64,000 nucleotides of DNA, from assembly GCA_948470475.1 (NCBI GenBank), contig OX419336.1:4780984-4844983 (forward strand), in the 5' to 3' direction. Made by a program: the position numbers and the translations under genes. Under the pieces are notes generated by a model that worked only from the letters and a program-made list of their open reading frames with translations, was not told the origin of the DNA and ran no database searches. The stretch is from Galaxea fascicularis. Lineage: Eukaryota > Cnidaria > Anthozoa > Scleractinia > Euphylliidae. The first letter of the stretch is position 1. Every line of letters begins with the position of its first letter. Shown here piece after piece: positions 47,536-60,865 of the stretch.

Positions 47536-48336
47536 AGGAACAGTGTAACGAGAGTGACGCATGCGCAATAACGCTCGCAAATTTTGATTTAACTGGCAAG
47601 TTTTTTCAAATCTGTCGACGAGCGAAATCATCGATTTATATCGTACTATATCATTGCTATCCGTGCAGAAATCTCTCAAGAAGCGAATTGCTTTCTTGAA
47701 GCTGGATCTATAGTTTACAGTTGTTAACTTATTTCTAACATCCTGCTTCCTGGAGACCGATTTGAGAAGTCTGTTTACTTTTACTTTTAATTAACTTAGA
47801 CAACAATGTTTTCTCGTCGTGGGTCTCTTCGAAGCTCAAGTGCGGCTACTCGAGTGACTCCGAGTTCGGAAGACATCTATCACTCGAATGGTGATGAAGG
47901 TCAGCTTTGCAACAACCCCGATTAGTTCCTCTTGTCGTTTTCGTAGAGCATGTACTCTTGCACGAGCACGAGGCTCAGCTTTCCTACGAGGTATATTATG
48001 TTTGGTGTAAGTTATAATCGTCTTTCACATCAAAACAAAAAATTCATAAGTCAATTTTGTCACGTTCATACGAGGCTCGAAAGAAACTTACCGTCGTGGA
48101 ATCTTCTCGGACTTCACCGCCCATATTATTGAGAAACACGCAACCACAGTTAAGTATGTTCGAGAACAAACAAAAGAGAAACCATAAAGTAAAAACTCTT
48201 GGTTATTCCAGTGCGTATTCTTGAGTATATTGCAATGAATCTAACCTTGCGCAAAATTCAAGATGGCGGACCGGCTAAAAAAATCTCTCAAAAGTAATAC
48301 GAATTAGTACGCATGCCCAGCCGTGACACTGTTCCT
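47536..48336. mobile_element. 801-bp TTAA element, block B only
   Basis: TTAA flanks both sides (47532-47535, 48337-48340) and the ends are perfect 11-base inverted repeats, AGGAACAGTGT. Block A has the single TTAA at about 3050. piggyBac-like target choice, no transposase. Inside, a short frame at 47804 begins MFSRRGSLRSSSAATRV and meets a possible donor (GAAG/GTCAGC); it may be a captured first exon. Confidence 0.82.
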
Positions 48337-49953
48337 TTAAGCAGTACAGTCCAGGGACGGTCTGAGGAGATAGATGGTTTGAAATTTGAAAGTCGTACTC
48401 TTTCTTGATCTCCCACTCAAATCTGGTCCTAGTACTGGGAGAGCTTGATGACGATTAAAGACTTACGTTTGATTCTTAACTGAATGTCAGCTTTTCCCAT
48501 ATCGTTGGGAGAATGGGAAAACTTGAAAGCTTGGATGTTAAATTATTTTGTGCGGCAGCCATGGATTTCTACAGAACTCAGGTGAGGCGAGTTACGTGTG
48601 TCTTTTAGTGTAGGACTAAATTGAAAAAAATAATCGTTATACTCGATTCATTATGTTGCATTGTTTCCCCACGCGCCGCTCTTGAAATCCTCACTCTCAC
48701 ACATTTAAAATTGGTACGCAATAATGCAGACAGTCTCGTTTTTACAAAAGAGACATTTAAAGATGTGGGTTACGAGAACTGCGGGGAACGGAAACTTGGC
48801 GTCACCCTTCACGTTATCTTCAAGTGATTCCTCGATAGTTCCCGGGGCTTCTCTGACGTAATCCGGTGAAACTGACATCAATTACTAACCGCACGTGATG
48901 AACGATGACGTCATCCTTGTCAAAAGAAAACGGCTATTGGGTCTTTTTTTTGTCACTCTTTATATACGTCATTTAACTTCTGCCCCCCCCCCCCCCCCTC
49001 CTCCTTCTCCCCTCCTCTGCCAAAACAAGATGGACACTTCATTGTTTTCAGATGCTCTTGGATAGCTTTTCCTTTTATTCCTTCAGATAAACAGACTCGA
49101 GCCATGTAGTTACGAACACATGAACACACCCAAGTGTGATTAGTCATGTTATTTTGTCCACAGTATCTTGACTCTACTCACAAAGAGACTCTTATATCCA
49201 CGTTCAGAAACGTCGCGGAAACGAGTGCGCCATATAAAGAGCTCTTACAGTGCTGTCTATCCGAGAAATAACTGCAATAAAATCAAAATTTTCGGAGCTG
49301 AAGAAAAGGAAACGGAAGACGGACGACAATCGCAATAAAAGCCGCCAATGTTCCGGTCAGAAAATCGACGGTTGAAAATTCTTACACATCTTCCACTACG
49401 CAACTGACTGTTTCTTAGTGGCTGGTCTGTATCTTGGATTTCAGCTACCAGCCAATAGTAGGGTTTGTGCTATTCCTAGTTGAAGTCCTTAAATAGCCTC
49501 GGAATTTAGTTTTTGATTTCAAGGGCGCTTGAAAAGCCCTTGAAAAGAGGAATTTCTGCCGAAACCGCTTAAAAATAATGAAAACTCCTTGATTTTATGT
49601 ACACAAGCCAATACGGACTCTGTTAATCAGGGTTATACCAATTATGGTCATGCTAGGACCGAACGTGAACTAGTTAGATTATATATTAATTGTGGAAACA
49701 CTACTTGCAACTAGTTTTCCATCGAGAGTAAAGTTGAAAACATCGTTAGCAAGTACAGAGGTTCAATGAAGTAGTAAATTTAATTGGAAATAAGGGATGA
49801 ATATTTTGTTAGGAGATAAAGAGATTGCTAAAGATCACAAGTGAAACATTGCAATTTAAGGTGTCTTTAAAATTGTTAAAGGAAAGTTTTCCGCTGGACG
49901 TACAAATTTTTGTTCAAGTTAGCAAACATAGCTGTAATCATCTGTTTTCAATC

Positions 49954-50194
49954 CACCGTAGGCAAAAAGATGGCCGCTGTACATTTTACCACAATACCTT
50001 GCGAACCTAACACAGCCCTTAAGACACAAAGAAAGCCAAATTTTTACAATATTTGTCCCTGTACTAAGGACATTGTGTAGGCTAGATTTGAAGATTTTAT
50101 AACTTTCCTGTATGTTTTTACGAACGTTGTTAAGGTTTCTGTGCGCTAAGAGTTGTGGGTAAATGTACCAGTCGCCATCTTTTTTCCTACGGAG
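49954..50194. mobile_element. MITE with CCGTAGG-AAAAAGATGGC ends, block B only
   Basis: Left end CCGTAGGCAAAAAGATGGC, right end (read backwards) CCGTAGGAAAAAAGATGGC; about 240 bp. Absent from both 1.1-kb units of block A, where TTTTCGATTCTTTTTG is continuous. Short AT duplication at most. Confidence 0.75.
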
Positions 50195-51386
50195 GATTCT
50201 TTTTGTTCGCCGCCATTTTGGGTTTTATGACGTCATATGATAGCCTTCCATCCCTGGAAGTAGAGGTAGAAGTCCGAAATGGCGGCGTGTGGAAATTTAA
50301 CAGGCGACTAAGCGATCATCAAATGTCGTTTCTTGTATCTGAATTGTTAATTTTTCTTTTTGCATTCTGTTCAAATTTCAATTATTTCTGTTTTCAACCA
50401 TTTTATATTAGCTTATTGCTAACGCGAAGGTCTCCTTTGAAAACAATTTGACCAAACGGACAACGTGAATTCAGATGGTGTATGTTTTACGATTGTTTGG
50501 TGACCAATCCAAGATATGACATCCATTTTTCGATTAGTCACGTGTTTTACATAACCACGTAATGCAAGTATTTCGTTGTGCGCCAGCATCAAAAATGTTG
50601 ATTTCCCCTGGTTGCGTGAAAACACGCAATTGAATATGAGACGAGCAGTATAACATATTTGGCCAGATATTGATTTATCTTTACTCGATTCCGGCTTTGA
50701 CCAGTTTTTAATAGTGAAGGCGGTTGGAGCCAAATATTTACAACTCATCACTTTGTAAATAGTTTTATATTCCTGTTTCTCTTTTCTCTTCGGGGTGGGG
50801 TGGGGTGGTATTGCCACGTGCTTACGGCAATCTATTGAGCTGAATGCGTTTATGTATGCAGTACTTTGTGTAATTAGGAAACGAAAATAAAGAAAAATTA
50901 AAATCGTCATAATACAGTTAAAGAGTTTACTGTGACGAAGATTCAAAACGAGTTAATCAAAGCGCGCGGTTGGTCATGGGAAAACGACGTTGCTGTCCAT
51001 GAGACCTCGTGCGCCTTATTTTACTCTCGTTTCCAATCTTTTCCTTCCTCGGAAAAATAAATGATACTAAGTACAAGGCTGGCTGATCAAAGGTGAAAGC
51101 GCTAGTTTCACGTCTTCTTCTTAAGCTCATTTGAACCTACCAAATAAAAAGTTTACGAGCAAATCTGCAAGAAATAACAATTTCACACTGGCAAAACTGC
51201 TGGCTGACAAAAAACGGATACTTAACACGGAGTGCTCCTGTAAGTTTTAGGTTGGAAGTGTAGTCTCGCACTATCCTTATTTTTGGTGGAAACTGCGTGT
51301 TCGTTGAGTGTTTGATTGCTGCGGGGATCTTGGTTTGTGGACATCATAACTGTGTTTGATTGAACAGTATTCCTCTTGTCTTTACA

Positions 51387-52768
51387 CTAAACGGTCGCGT
51401 AATAGTCAAAGTCGTTGCTGTTCATTAGATCGCCAGGAAATCTCGCTTCATTGGCGTCGTTTAATTCGCATAATCCTGCAGATTGTAAATCCAGCCATCT
51501 GTAGTTCACTGACGAACAGTTGCCATGGCGCTGACACCAAAGCAAACATTCCAGCTCACTCGAAACAGTCATGTAAGTGATCAGGTGATTGATCAACTGT
51601 TTCCTTGCTGTCGTCTTAAAATATCGGCCATGATGAAGCCCAGCTGTTTTGGGGAGATCGGTATTCATCTATTAGACGCCTGCCTTTTTTTTCACTCGCG
51701 GTGTTAACGTGCTCCTGGGGATTCACGTGATTTCGAGGTGAATGAAAGGGAGAAATGGTAGCCAAAACGGGGGGCGAGGGGGGCAATGAAACCGTTTATT
51801 TTCGTGTTGTAGAGTTACTAGTTCTAAGCTGGAAATTTATGCTATCATGGCTTAATTCATGTATCACTTTAAACTTTTTTTTCTAATACGTTAAATTCTG
51901 GTACTAAATTGTCAATAGGAAATGGTATTGGTTGATTCCAGTGCCGAATAATCTCAGTGAAATAAGAATTGCATTGCAGATTTTGCGAATTTTGATTTTA
52001 TGATACCACAGATCGGATTTATTTATTAAATTTCGTAGTGTCTGTTTCTTAATTCTCATACAGGTATAAAATCTGAATCTGCAAACGAAGAGGCACGTAA
52101 ACACATATAAGAGCCTAAGGAGGAGCTTTTGTTGTTACACCATTTTGCCAATGATAATTGCGAAGTAGATTATGTGTAGATCCAGTCCTTTGTTGGAAGA
52201 AACGACCATTTCAGGACGTAATTTGAAATTGTAATTTTGACCGTTTGCCCCCACGAAGGACTGGATCTATCCACAATTCACTGGTCATTACGAGTAAATA
52301 GTATATTATTCATCTTCCTCGTGCTCAGACTTCCCCTAATTGGGGACAGGTAACGGCTAAACATTGTGAAAAATGTTACTTCACCTTTTTCGCAGATGAA
52401 TGGCTGCTTAGCAGAGCAAGTCTTGTCGTTCCACTTCCCATAAAAGACACTGTAGTCTGTCATCTCGCCACAGTCTTCATTGCCAGAAATAATGGGCTTT
52501 GTTATCCAGTTCTCAAAAGTGAGATTCTCTCCGTTCGACCAGCGGAACATACTCAAATTACGATCTTTAATTAAACCGATCCACAAGGTTTTATTGACGG
52601 CCATGTTTTGATAAACAAATTGATTTTCCGCGGCCGAATTCATGTTGACCAAGTTTCCTTGCTTTTCTTGGCAAAACTTTGATGCGTCGTTCCATGGCTT
52701 ATTGATGCTGTAAAATCGATAACAAGATCCATTCTGGTGAAGCCAGTCAGATGGACAGTAAAGCAAAC
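51387..52768 (-). CDS. C-type lectin / PAN-domain protein (block B)
   Basis: Counterpart of the gene at 7297-8670. CTLD exon 52768-52385 (384 bp, phase 1 to 1) and PAN exon 51643-51387 (stop at the end, last residues DFDYYATV). Six CTLD cysteines, WIGL and WND are kept. It differs from the block A domain at about 17 of 128 residues but at only about three silent positions; the densest change is just before WND, where the block A residues GDYNGM are replaced by SVFYGK. The PAN domain has one extra codon and about five changes. Frames and splice sites are intact, so this copy may well be expressed. The Penelope insertion is absent here. No signal-peptide exon was recognised. Confidence 0.82.
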
Positions 52769-53124
52769 CTGTTAATGAAGATGCCAACATGTTTGATTAA
52801 CTCTGTCGAACGTTCATCAAAGAAACGAAGAATGAATGTTCTGTTTGTTGTAAAAACACCAATAAAATACCAAACCATCTCCAAAGGCGCGATTTATCAT
52901 GGCAACGGTGATCGATCTTTTCAGGTGTGAAGATAACATGTTATTTTCACATCTGAAGATATGATATTTTCGCGCGAAAGCACACCTGGTATTTCATTGG
53001 TATTTATATAATAAGATCAGTTAATGTGTCCGTAGTGGCGTGCTAAATAAATTAAAAAGGAGAACGAGAGTTTCATAACATATATCAACACTGAGAAGGG
53101 TGCGTCGAAAAAACCGATGTGTGG

Positions 53125-53215
53125 CCGAGATTTCTAACCGCCGCTAGGAAGGGAGGCGGCGGGTGCGTCCGCCTCCATGGTTCACCTGTCGTGGACCGAT
53201 AACTCAAACGAGAAT
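53125..53215. other. Small block-specific insertion
   Basis: About 75 bases with GGGAGGCGGCGGGTGCGTCC present in block B only, in otherwise collinear sequence (block A 11262-11270). No inverted ends; origin unknown. Confidence 0.5.
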
Positions 53216-54080
53216 TCAAAAACCAAACCAGCTGGCGTAGGTTCAAAATGAAGTTTTTAAAATCAAGTTTGTCCATCCAATGAACAGTCACAAATAGAAA
53301 ATTGTCATTTGGACTGAAACACTGCCCAACAATTCCGTCGCTAAAAGCTAAAGTGATAAAGGTCAAGAGTTTTTCTTGTGTTGTGGCTCTAAAAAGAGCC
53401 GTTTTGTGTGCGTCTGAAGAGAGGCGAACCGTACCTCCCCCCTTTCAAAATCCTGGCTAAAGTCTGATGTAGCTTCTTATTCCAATCATAATTCCAGCCA
53501 AAAATCTACCAAACATTCTGAAAATTATCATTTTTTATTTATTTAACGCTACTTCAGGGCATTGATTTAATTGACTTTTAAACACCCAACGCCTCTGAGG
53601 CCTTTGAATATCTGTTAATTTATTATTCCCACGGTCAGGTATAGCTCCTCAAAATTCAAAATTCAAAGCAAAAGTTCATCAAATTTTACAATAAATAGAG
53701 TCACATATACAGATTTACTTCGCGGGATTTATTATTCTTATTTTTTGTTTTCACTTCATGAATTATTATTAATGAACTTGCGGAGAAGTATTAGGAAAAC
53801 ATCTTCAAAGTCTAAGGTGTGCAAATCACCATTATTTGGCTGATTCTTGACATCGCTTGAAGGCCGACGAGACAAGTGATGAGCGCTGTACTTTGGTACA
53901 CAGTTGCAGCGTCAGCTTTTCCAGGCCCGGGGGGTGGGGTTACTTCCAGAAAAATTGGATGAGGTGTGCGGCACACTTCCTGAAACGCTTACCCTATTTC
54001 AGACCAAAATCTGTGTTTTTCCCTACCCTATTTCAGACCTGACCCTTAAATCAAAACTCTATTTCAGACCTGCCTTATAA

Positions 54081-55936
54081 GGGACTGTGCAATAATTATA
54101 TGGAGGGGGGGTTCTAAAATTAGCAAAGTAGGCCTTAAAATAAAGTTGCACCCCCCTGAATTAAAGTTAAAATAACTTCTTGTCCACCCCCGTCTAGAGG
54201 GGAGATTACTTTCAACCCCCCCTCCCCAACCTCCGATACTCTCTAAACTCTTCATTTTTAGCTCATGGATGACGTAATCATGCCATGAGGTTTTGTTGTG
54301 CGTCTGAATATCCCTCACTCACTCAGGGGATCACTCATTCGTTCACTCACTCACTCACTCGATTCTGATTAATTTATTCATTAAACTTTCTCCCGGTCCC
54401 TCCCCTGGTAAGTGTTGCTTTTGTTTCAATAGTCTTCTTGGTCCACCGTTTGCAAATTTCAGGGTGTAGTACAAAGGCTGAGAATATTGTTTACGTGTTT
54501 AATGTTCATGGCGTCGGTTTTTCGTTTCGATTTTCCAACTCAACAAAGGTCTATTTTGTTTAAGGATCAGTGATCAGATAAAGTTAATAAGATGAAGAAC
54601 ACGAGCTGCGAGAATTGAACTTTGAAATCTTCAGAGCAGCGAAAACGAACTTCGAGATATCGCAAAAGCAACTATAAAGCTTATCACTGTGCGGTACCTG
54701 GGGCTGTAGTAATCGAGAATTTTTTGCCACAATATGATGGAAGAAGGAAGAATGAAGAAAATCGGCAAAAAAAGGAAACAGGAGAAAGACTTTCTAGCCA
54801 AAAAACCAAATTCTGGCAAGCAACGCATTTGATTTATGAGCAACATATGATCGATTTAAGCAGGTACGTAATGAAGTATTTTTGAAGACGCTCTTTAATT
54901 TTGATGGTGAACAATCGATTGCAAATATGATCTTGTTTAGAAAGGCTATATCCCTTGGCCTAAACGATCAGTATAACACAAGGACCACAAGCATGCAAAT
55001 ATTTTTCTCTGTGAGGATATAATTTGGTCGGACAAGCAGCTATAACAGCTAATCTGTTCGAACAACAAAATATTTGGAAAGTCAAGTTAATTGTCGCACA
55101 AAGCATAAATAGATGGATTGAATATCTCACCTTACAAAGCAAAAGTTTTGTACCGGACCCCGAATCGCTCAAAAACATTGTGACGGTATTAAAAGCGTGA
55201 CTAAGTTTCCCTCAGGACTTTCACAAAATAATGATATTATCTCGCATTCAGAATAGTCGGAAATTTTATTACGACCAAAAACGTTTATAAAACTAACTTG
55301 AAATGAGCCGTCGACCAGTAAGAAAATTTAACTTGCCTGTTACACTTCTTAACAAAGCGATAACATTTGAACATTATTTTTATAGTCCGTGTACAAATTT
55401 GCATATTTGCCTCCATCGCCGGTTCAAATTACTTACGTCTGTCAATTTCGTCTGATGTAATGCTTCTGGCGCCTGTCAATCAACTGCGTAATTTTACGGA
55501 AAATATCAGCGCGTAAACGGTTCTTTTACCAAGAGGTGCGTCTGAAAAGGATGTGCTCCCACAAAACACAAACGAATGTACAGGTTTCTTGCACATATCT
55601 TTTTAGAAAATAAAGTTGTTGTAAATTCAAAGTATTGTTATGTTCCTCATCCATGCGCTGGCTCATAGGAGCCTTTGATTAGTACAAGGTTTTGAAGCTG
55701 TTAATATTAATATTTTTTAAAAGATTCCAAAAATTGATTTTGATTAGCTTACATGTAATATACATTATCTTGAGTCCATGGATTGAGATCAGACCTTTCA
55801 GTTTAACTTCTAACCCCCCCTACAAATGTTTAAGAAAGTACATCTTACCCCCCTACCCTGCGCTTTGGTTTAAGTTCAGCCCTCCCCATCCTATTAATCT
55901 TAGAACCCCCCCTCCAGATAATTATTGCACAGTCCC
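54081..55936. mobile_element. 1.86-kb Harbinger-like non-autonomous transposon
   Basis: Left end GGGACTGTGCAATAATTAT, and the right end is its inverted copy for at least 40 bases with few changes; both continue into GGAGGGGGGGTTCTAA. TAA is duplicated (54078-54080, 55937-55939), typical of PIF/Harbinger. Block A has a single TAA at about 12052. It is nested in the CCCTATTTCAGACC element. The longest inner frame (54622-54885, +, basic) has no recognisable transposase motif. Confidence 0.82.
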
Positions 55937-57697
55937 TAATCAGTTCCCTAGGTCAGAGCAATGTTAAAGACAATGTCTATACGTTTTTATTAAGTAGGAT
56001 ACAAAACTGTACAAAGTTTCGAGCTTAAAATTGCACGCTATAAAGCAGGTTGCCGCCGCCAATTCAAGACTAGAGTACACAAACCATACCCTATTCCAGA
56101 CCAAAATGGTCAAAATTGATACCCTATTTTAGACCAAAACGGCTAAAAAAGACCATACCCTTTGGCGCTGCACATACCTATATAGCTCATATAAGGGAGT
56201 ACCCTCCCGGGGTTCCTGGTTTATCATTTTTATTTTTTGTTTTCATGAACGTCGAGCGATTGTCAAGTCATCAGAACACAATTTCAACCGCCAACGCCAA
56301 TGGTTCGTAGTACATGTTAGGCCGAAAAATGATCCAACAACACCAGACATCCTTGTTGCTTTGATAATAGTGACAATCAGTTATAAAAACGCTTTGATTC
56401 CTCCCCAACCGTGTTATTTTCCATGACAAAGGGTGCGACTGATAAGATTAAAGGACTACACTTTACCGTAAACATTTATCGATTTCTGTCGTCTGTATTT
56501 TACAAGACGAAAATTATAGTCTCGTATCGGTGGTTTGGATTAAACCGTAGTTGAGGTCTAAAGGTTTCATGTTCCAAGAAGACTTCATTTTATTACCTTC
56601 CTCAGAGCTCTTTCATCGTGAATTGTCAGGTTTCCCCGCGGATCAACTCCGATTTTATCTATTCTCTGTCTAACGCGAAAGCAATGTTTATTCGACTTCT
56701 CCCTTTCTTTTAATTTTCTCCACTGTTATTTCTTAGATGAGAAGAAAATTAATGTTTCTTTTTTCTTTTAGTCTGTGTTTTTTCATGTACTGATCATCAC
56801 ACTGACATGTTCCCGCCTCTGGTCGATCTTTCACAATGTTACTGTACAAGAAAATTAAGTGTACGTTTCAAAATATTGACTGTAAAATTTAACTTAAACA
56901 CCTCGGTAACAGTCAAAATTGCATATGTTAAGAAAAAAAGTAAGATTCGTACACTTTGTTATCTGCACCACTATTAGTGTTTCTAGAGAACCGAAGTAAA
57001 TTAACGGGAGACTCGTCTACTTAATTTCAACAGAAATTGAAATTGAGGTGCATTTGCGATATGCGAATTGAATTTATGCTATAATCTGTCCGGTGGGTGC
57101 GAGTAGTAGATAAAGACGATATTTTTATCGCTTGAATAAATACGTCTTCGTTATCATTTTGTGAAATCAGGAGCCCATCACTAGTGCGAGTTCCTGGTAA
57201 AATCTTTTAGAGTAGTAAATATCCTGCGTTGCTGCATGACGGCCTCGGTGAAATAAAATATTTTTATTCCTACCTTGTGTTAAGGCCAAAGGCAATGCTT
57301 GAGTTGACAAATACAACTATTCGAGAAAAGTGCAAAACGAAATTAAAACCGAAAAAATCTCTTTTTGTTGTACATTTTCACGGTGCTGGATACTTACCGC
57401 ACAAAGAATTGAGGCTAACATTGCCTTTTTTTCCCTTTTCAAGGCTGAAGCCTTCTTGTCATCGGTTGTATCGTATCGATTATTCTGACTTCAACGTCTC
57501 TAATCTGACAGATGTCTCACTGCAACCCAAACCATGCATTATTGGTCATTGTTCTTTCAGAGCTGTTTCCGTTTGTTACGTTTAGACAGCTTAACGACAG
57601 ATTGGCAACGAACGTCAAATGAATATTCGTTTTCAGTTGTTTTAACGAGTTCCAAATGAGACAACTCCAAGTTCCCTCATAAAGACTATGTTACACA

Positions 57698-58268
57698 TTT
57701 TAATTAAAGTGTACCCTCGTCTATAAATAAATCTTTGTTTTCTAAAGAGGTTTTGCGAGAACATATTTGGATTTTGTTTAATCTTTTTATGACCAAGTAA
57801 AGGATGTCTGGGTTGAGCTGAGGTGATGACGTCTAATAAACTCTAGCGTCTTATTTATTCGGCTCTGTATTTGTTTCTGTTGTCTGAACCCGCAAACTTT
57901 AAGTGGGGTCTACCATGGTTCGTGGTTCTGTGCGCGCTGGGAGTCCTCGTTAGCAAAAACGTAAAGTAAAGCTGCTAACCCCACCCGCTCCCCCCATTTT
58001 TTTTCTGGTATGTTTTTTCCTATAGAATTAAATGCACAACTGTGAACAAATTTTCATTCGGTTGATTCGCCGATTTTCCGTCACCCATGTTGAAATTACC
58101 ACCCAAAACACTTCTATTTAATTTTGTGTCACGGCTGAGTTGTTGGGTCAACGCTCAACAGTAAACGAGGCCTTCCAGGGGTGGTCTGGCGTCCCTTTGT
58201 CGCTCGTTTACGACTATGTCTCTTCCCTGTTTGGTTAGGACGAATTGAGGAACAAAGAGGAATTAAAA
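57698..58268. other. Inverted segment, block B orientation
   Basis: Bases 57706-58260 are the reverse complement of 13815-14378 of block A, bounded by TTTTAATT (57698-57705) and AATTAAAA (58261-58268). The outer flanks are collinear. Confidence 0.9.
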
Positions 58269-58818
58269 GTGAATTGTCCCTGTCGCAGACTTTCGCGCTT
58301 TTCCTGCCGATTTCTGTCGGAAGTTGGTGTTTTGGCATGGGAGAAGACTGTCAACTATTTACGGAGCCATGTCACTTGTCGCTTCTACCTCTTGGAAGGC
58401 CTCGTAAACAGCTTTACCATCACCTGTCAACCTAAACGCAAAAAATAAACAAGGGAAACTATTGCTATTCGCCGAACGGTCCCAAACGGAACGGCAACTT
58501 TTACCTAAAGTGGCCCTGCATGAGACTCACAGACCTCCCGCATTCAGGTATTGCGAGCAGTCTTGAAATTGAAATATTAAAACGAAGATTGAGAGCTTCG
58601 CCATGACAAGCACATCTTAATTAAACGTTCATGCTCTCTCTCTCATTTTCTTCTCACTGTTTACATTTACATGGCATTAAACAACACTAAATACATCAGG
58701 CAGGTTTGCTACCATTCAATCATGCAAGGTTTAATTTTGATATAGTGTTTTTTAGAATTGCTTAGATTGATAACATTACATCCAACACAATAAAAAAGGT
58801 TGTCGTTATTAAATACCT

Positions 58819-58973
58819 CTTACTAACCGAGTTTGAGGTCCGTACTGTAAGTTACGGACCGAGTTTTTTTCCCGTTCGCGTATGGCCCAAGCGCGAAGCG
58901 CGCGGGCCATAAAAACGGGAAAAAACGAGGATCCGTAACTTACAGTACGGACCGAGAAGACGAGCTTAGTAAG
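58819..58973. mobile_element. Long-hairpin element (block B)
   Basis: Orthologue of 14953-15110; arms match each other better here (GTCCGTACTGTAAGTTAC against its inverse). Confidence 0.75.
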
Positions 58974-59281
58974 ATATTTATTATATCTTTGAGGTTAATG
59001 GGGTGTGCAAGAAAGAAAACTTTCAAATTTAGCGGGCCGCAAAATTGACCAATCACAGCGCGCGTACTAACTGAGAGATATAATAAAACCCTTTAATTCC
59101 CATTAGTATCACCTAACTGGTGGACTTATGCAAATCCTGCATTTTGATTGGCTACGCTACTAGAGGGAGTAGCAATCGAGCGTGACGCTTTCTTTCGTTT
59201 TATTCCCAAACAAATATTTCTTCAACCTGCATTTGCTAACTTTATTATTGCCTTTTCTGTCCGACTAGTTGGGTGATACTA

Positions 59282-59315
<34 letters not shown>

Positions 59316-59803
59316 GTCTAATTGTGAATTAGTGTATATCACACAAGTGAATTGTTCACCTCCGAGTAGCCGAAGAGAAACAAAACGGCCTCCCGTATCG
59401 GTTTCCGAAGTTATTTGAATAAACTCTAGTTATTGAGCTTGTGCGATATATATCGGTGAAAGCGGTATGAAAAGCGGTGAGAGCGGTATGTGTCGGTCAA
59501 AGCGCTAAATATCCACCAGTATTCACCTCCACTTCGGTGAATAATTGTTTAATATCAGCACTTGTATTCTCCTTACAGTGCCCACATATTTCATCTTGCA
59601 TGTTGGGAGATACACTCAACGATCGCTGGTGATCATTTTTTTAATCTCATGCCCTGTAATATTGATGAAATTTCAGAAAGGTAACGACATTACTGCTATG
59701 ATCGCTGAAGATCTTTGGTAACATGGTAAGGAGAAGTTAGATGGTGCGCACTATTGGGATGTAAAGGGCTGAGTTGTGTCAGGACACTGAGGATCATGCT
59801 TAA

Positions 59804-60444
59804 GGTGATTCCCTAGTAAAAGAACCCGCCATAGATTTCCGATGAAACTTGGTATGCTGTTGTTACAGGACAAGGGCATATTAAAAACATAATAAAAAGA
59901 GGGGGTCACCGTTCTTGTTCTCATGCCACAATGCTGACAAATACGTTTACTTAGGTGACTTTTGGTAATCTCCGTGCGCAACAAATAAGCTCGATTATTT
60001 TTCAATGCAGCCTGTGATATCAAACAGAGTTTGACTTTCCTTGATTGTTTATTCATTTCTGTCCCACAAAAAATGTCTTCAAATACCCTACATCTTTTTA
60101 TCCTTTAAAGGAAACATAATTTGGACATGCGCTGATGGGCCCGTTATGTCTCCCTCTGTAGTACTTATTTCATTTGCCAAAAAAGTGGCCATAGATGTCT
60201 GCTGATATTTTATCTCAGTTATTAAGGGTATTGTTCTCATTGAAATTAGGAAATAAAAAGTGGGGGTCACCGTGCTCGTTTAAGAGAAAAGAAGCATTTA
60301 TTCCGTTATCGAGCTTAGTTTGAGGGAAAATCTCTTACGTTTTGTACGCGCACGCGCTCCGGTTAGCTCAGTTGGTAGAGCATCGGACTACCGTGCGGGA
60401 GGTCGCGGGTTCAAACCCCGGCCGGACCTACACTCAGAGTCTTT

Positions 60445-60477
<33 letters not shown>

Positions 60478-60861
60478 AAAATCTACAAACGCTTTGACTT
60501 TCTAGTCTTCTCGGATAAGGACGATAAACCGGAGGTCCCGTCTCACAACACTTGTTCCTATAATCTGTGGGACGTTAAAGAACTCACACACTGTTCGAAA
60601 AGAGTAGGGGACGTAGTCCCCGGTGTGGTGATCTATCTGCTGTATGGGTTGGGTGGGGTGGGTGAGATCAATAATGGACTGATAGCGGCAGCCAGAGGCG
60701 CCTGTACAAGCTGACGTCCGATCTCACCACACAGAAAAAGCATTGTAAAGTCACACGTTTGTTGTGACTCTTCTCAGATTCCTTTCCTTTCCATGTGCGC
60801 GCGCTAATGACGCAAAAATCGTGCGCAGTAAGGATGCGCAATGCAATACCAGAGAATCACC
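59804..60861. mobile_element. TTAA-type insertion carrying a SINE, block B only
   Basis: A 1058-bp insertion between TTAA 59800-59803 and TTAA 60862-60865. Ends are GGTGATTCCCT and the inverse of GGTGATTCTCT. Block A has one TTAA at 16005. It landed exactly at the TTAA that bounds the older MITE, so two TTAA-type elements abut. A tRNA-derived SINE is nested inside. Confidence 0.82.
60356..60735 (+). mobile_element. tRNA-derived SINE
   Basis: The head (60356-60428) has a tRNA-like form: A box TAGCTCAGTTGG, B box GGTTCAAACCC, and an acceptor stem with six of seven pairs. The anticodon stem does not close properly, so it is not a working tRNA. A tRNA-unrelated body follows to about 60735. The pol III boxes could still drive transcription. 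Confidence 0.75.
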
Positions 60862-60865
60862 TTAA

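Larger units (their letters stand above)
43253..49271 (+). pseudogene. HTT: Huntingtin 3' exons, degenerate second copy (block B)
   Basis: Eight exons by homology: 43253-43398, 44668-44735, 44920-45031, 45384-45546, 46230-46312, 46939-47016, 48509-48581 and 49164-49271 (stop TAA). The first encodes GTPTCVYHAIMRGLERL and SLVKLSVDR, matching human huntingtin upstream of the block A exons. All exon interiors are open. Two acceptors are altered: before 45384 the AG is now AT (GTGCAT), with no in-frame AG nearby; before 48509 TTAG became TTGG, though an AG three bases downstream could replace it with loss of one codon. No earlier huntingtin exon was found upstream. It is probably a truncated, decaying duplicate, or a haplotype with damaged splice sites. 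Confidence 0.85.

Noticed and set aside
60356..60428. Functional tRNA gene
   Set aside because: A and B boxes fit, but the anticodon stem does not pair and it is the head of a longer repeat within a transposon; called a SINE.
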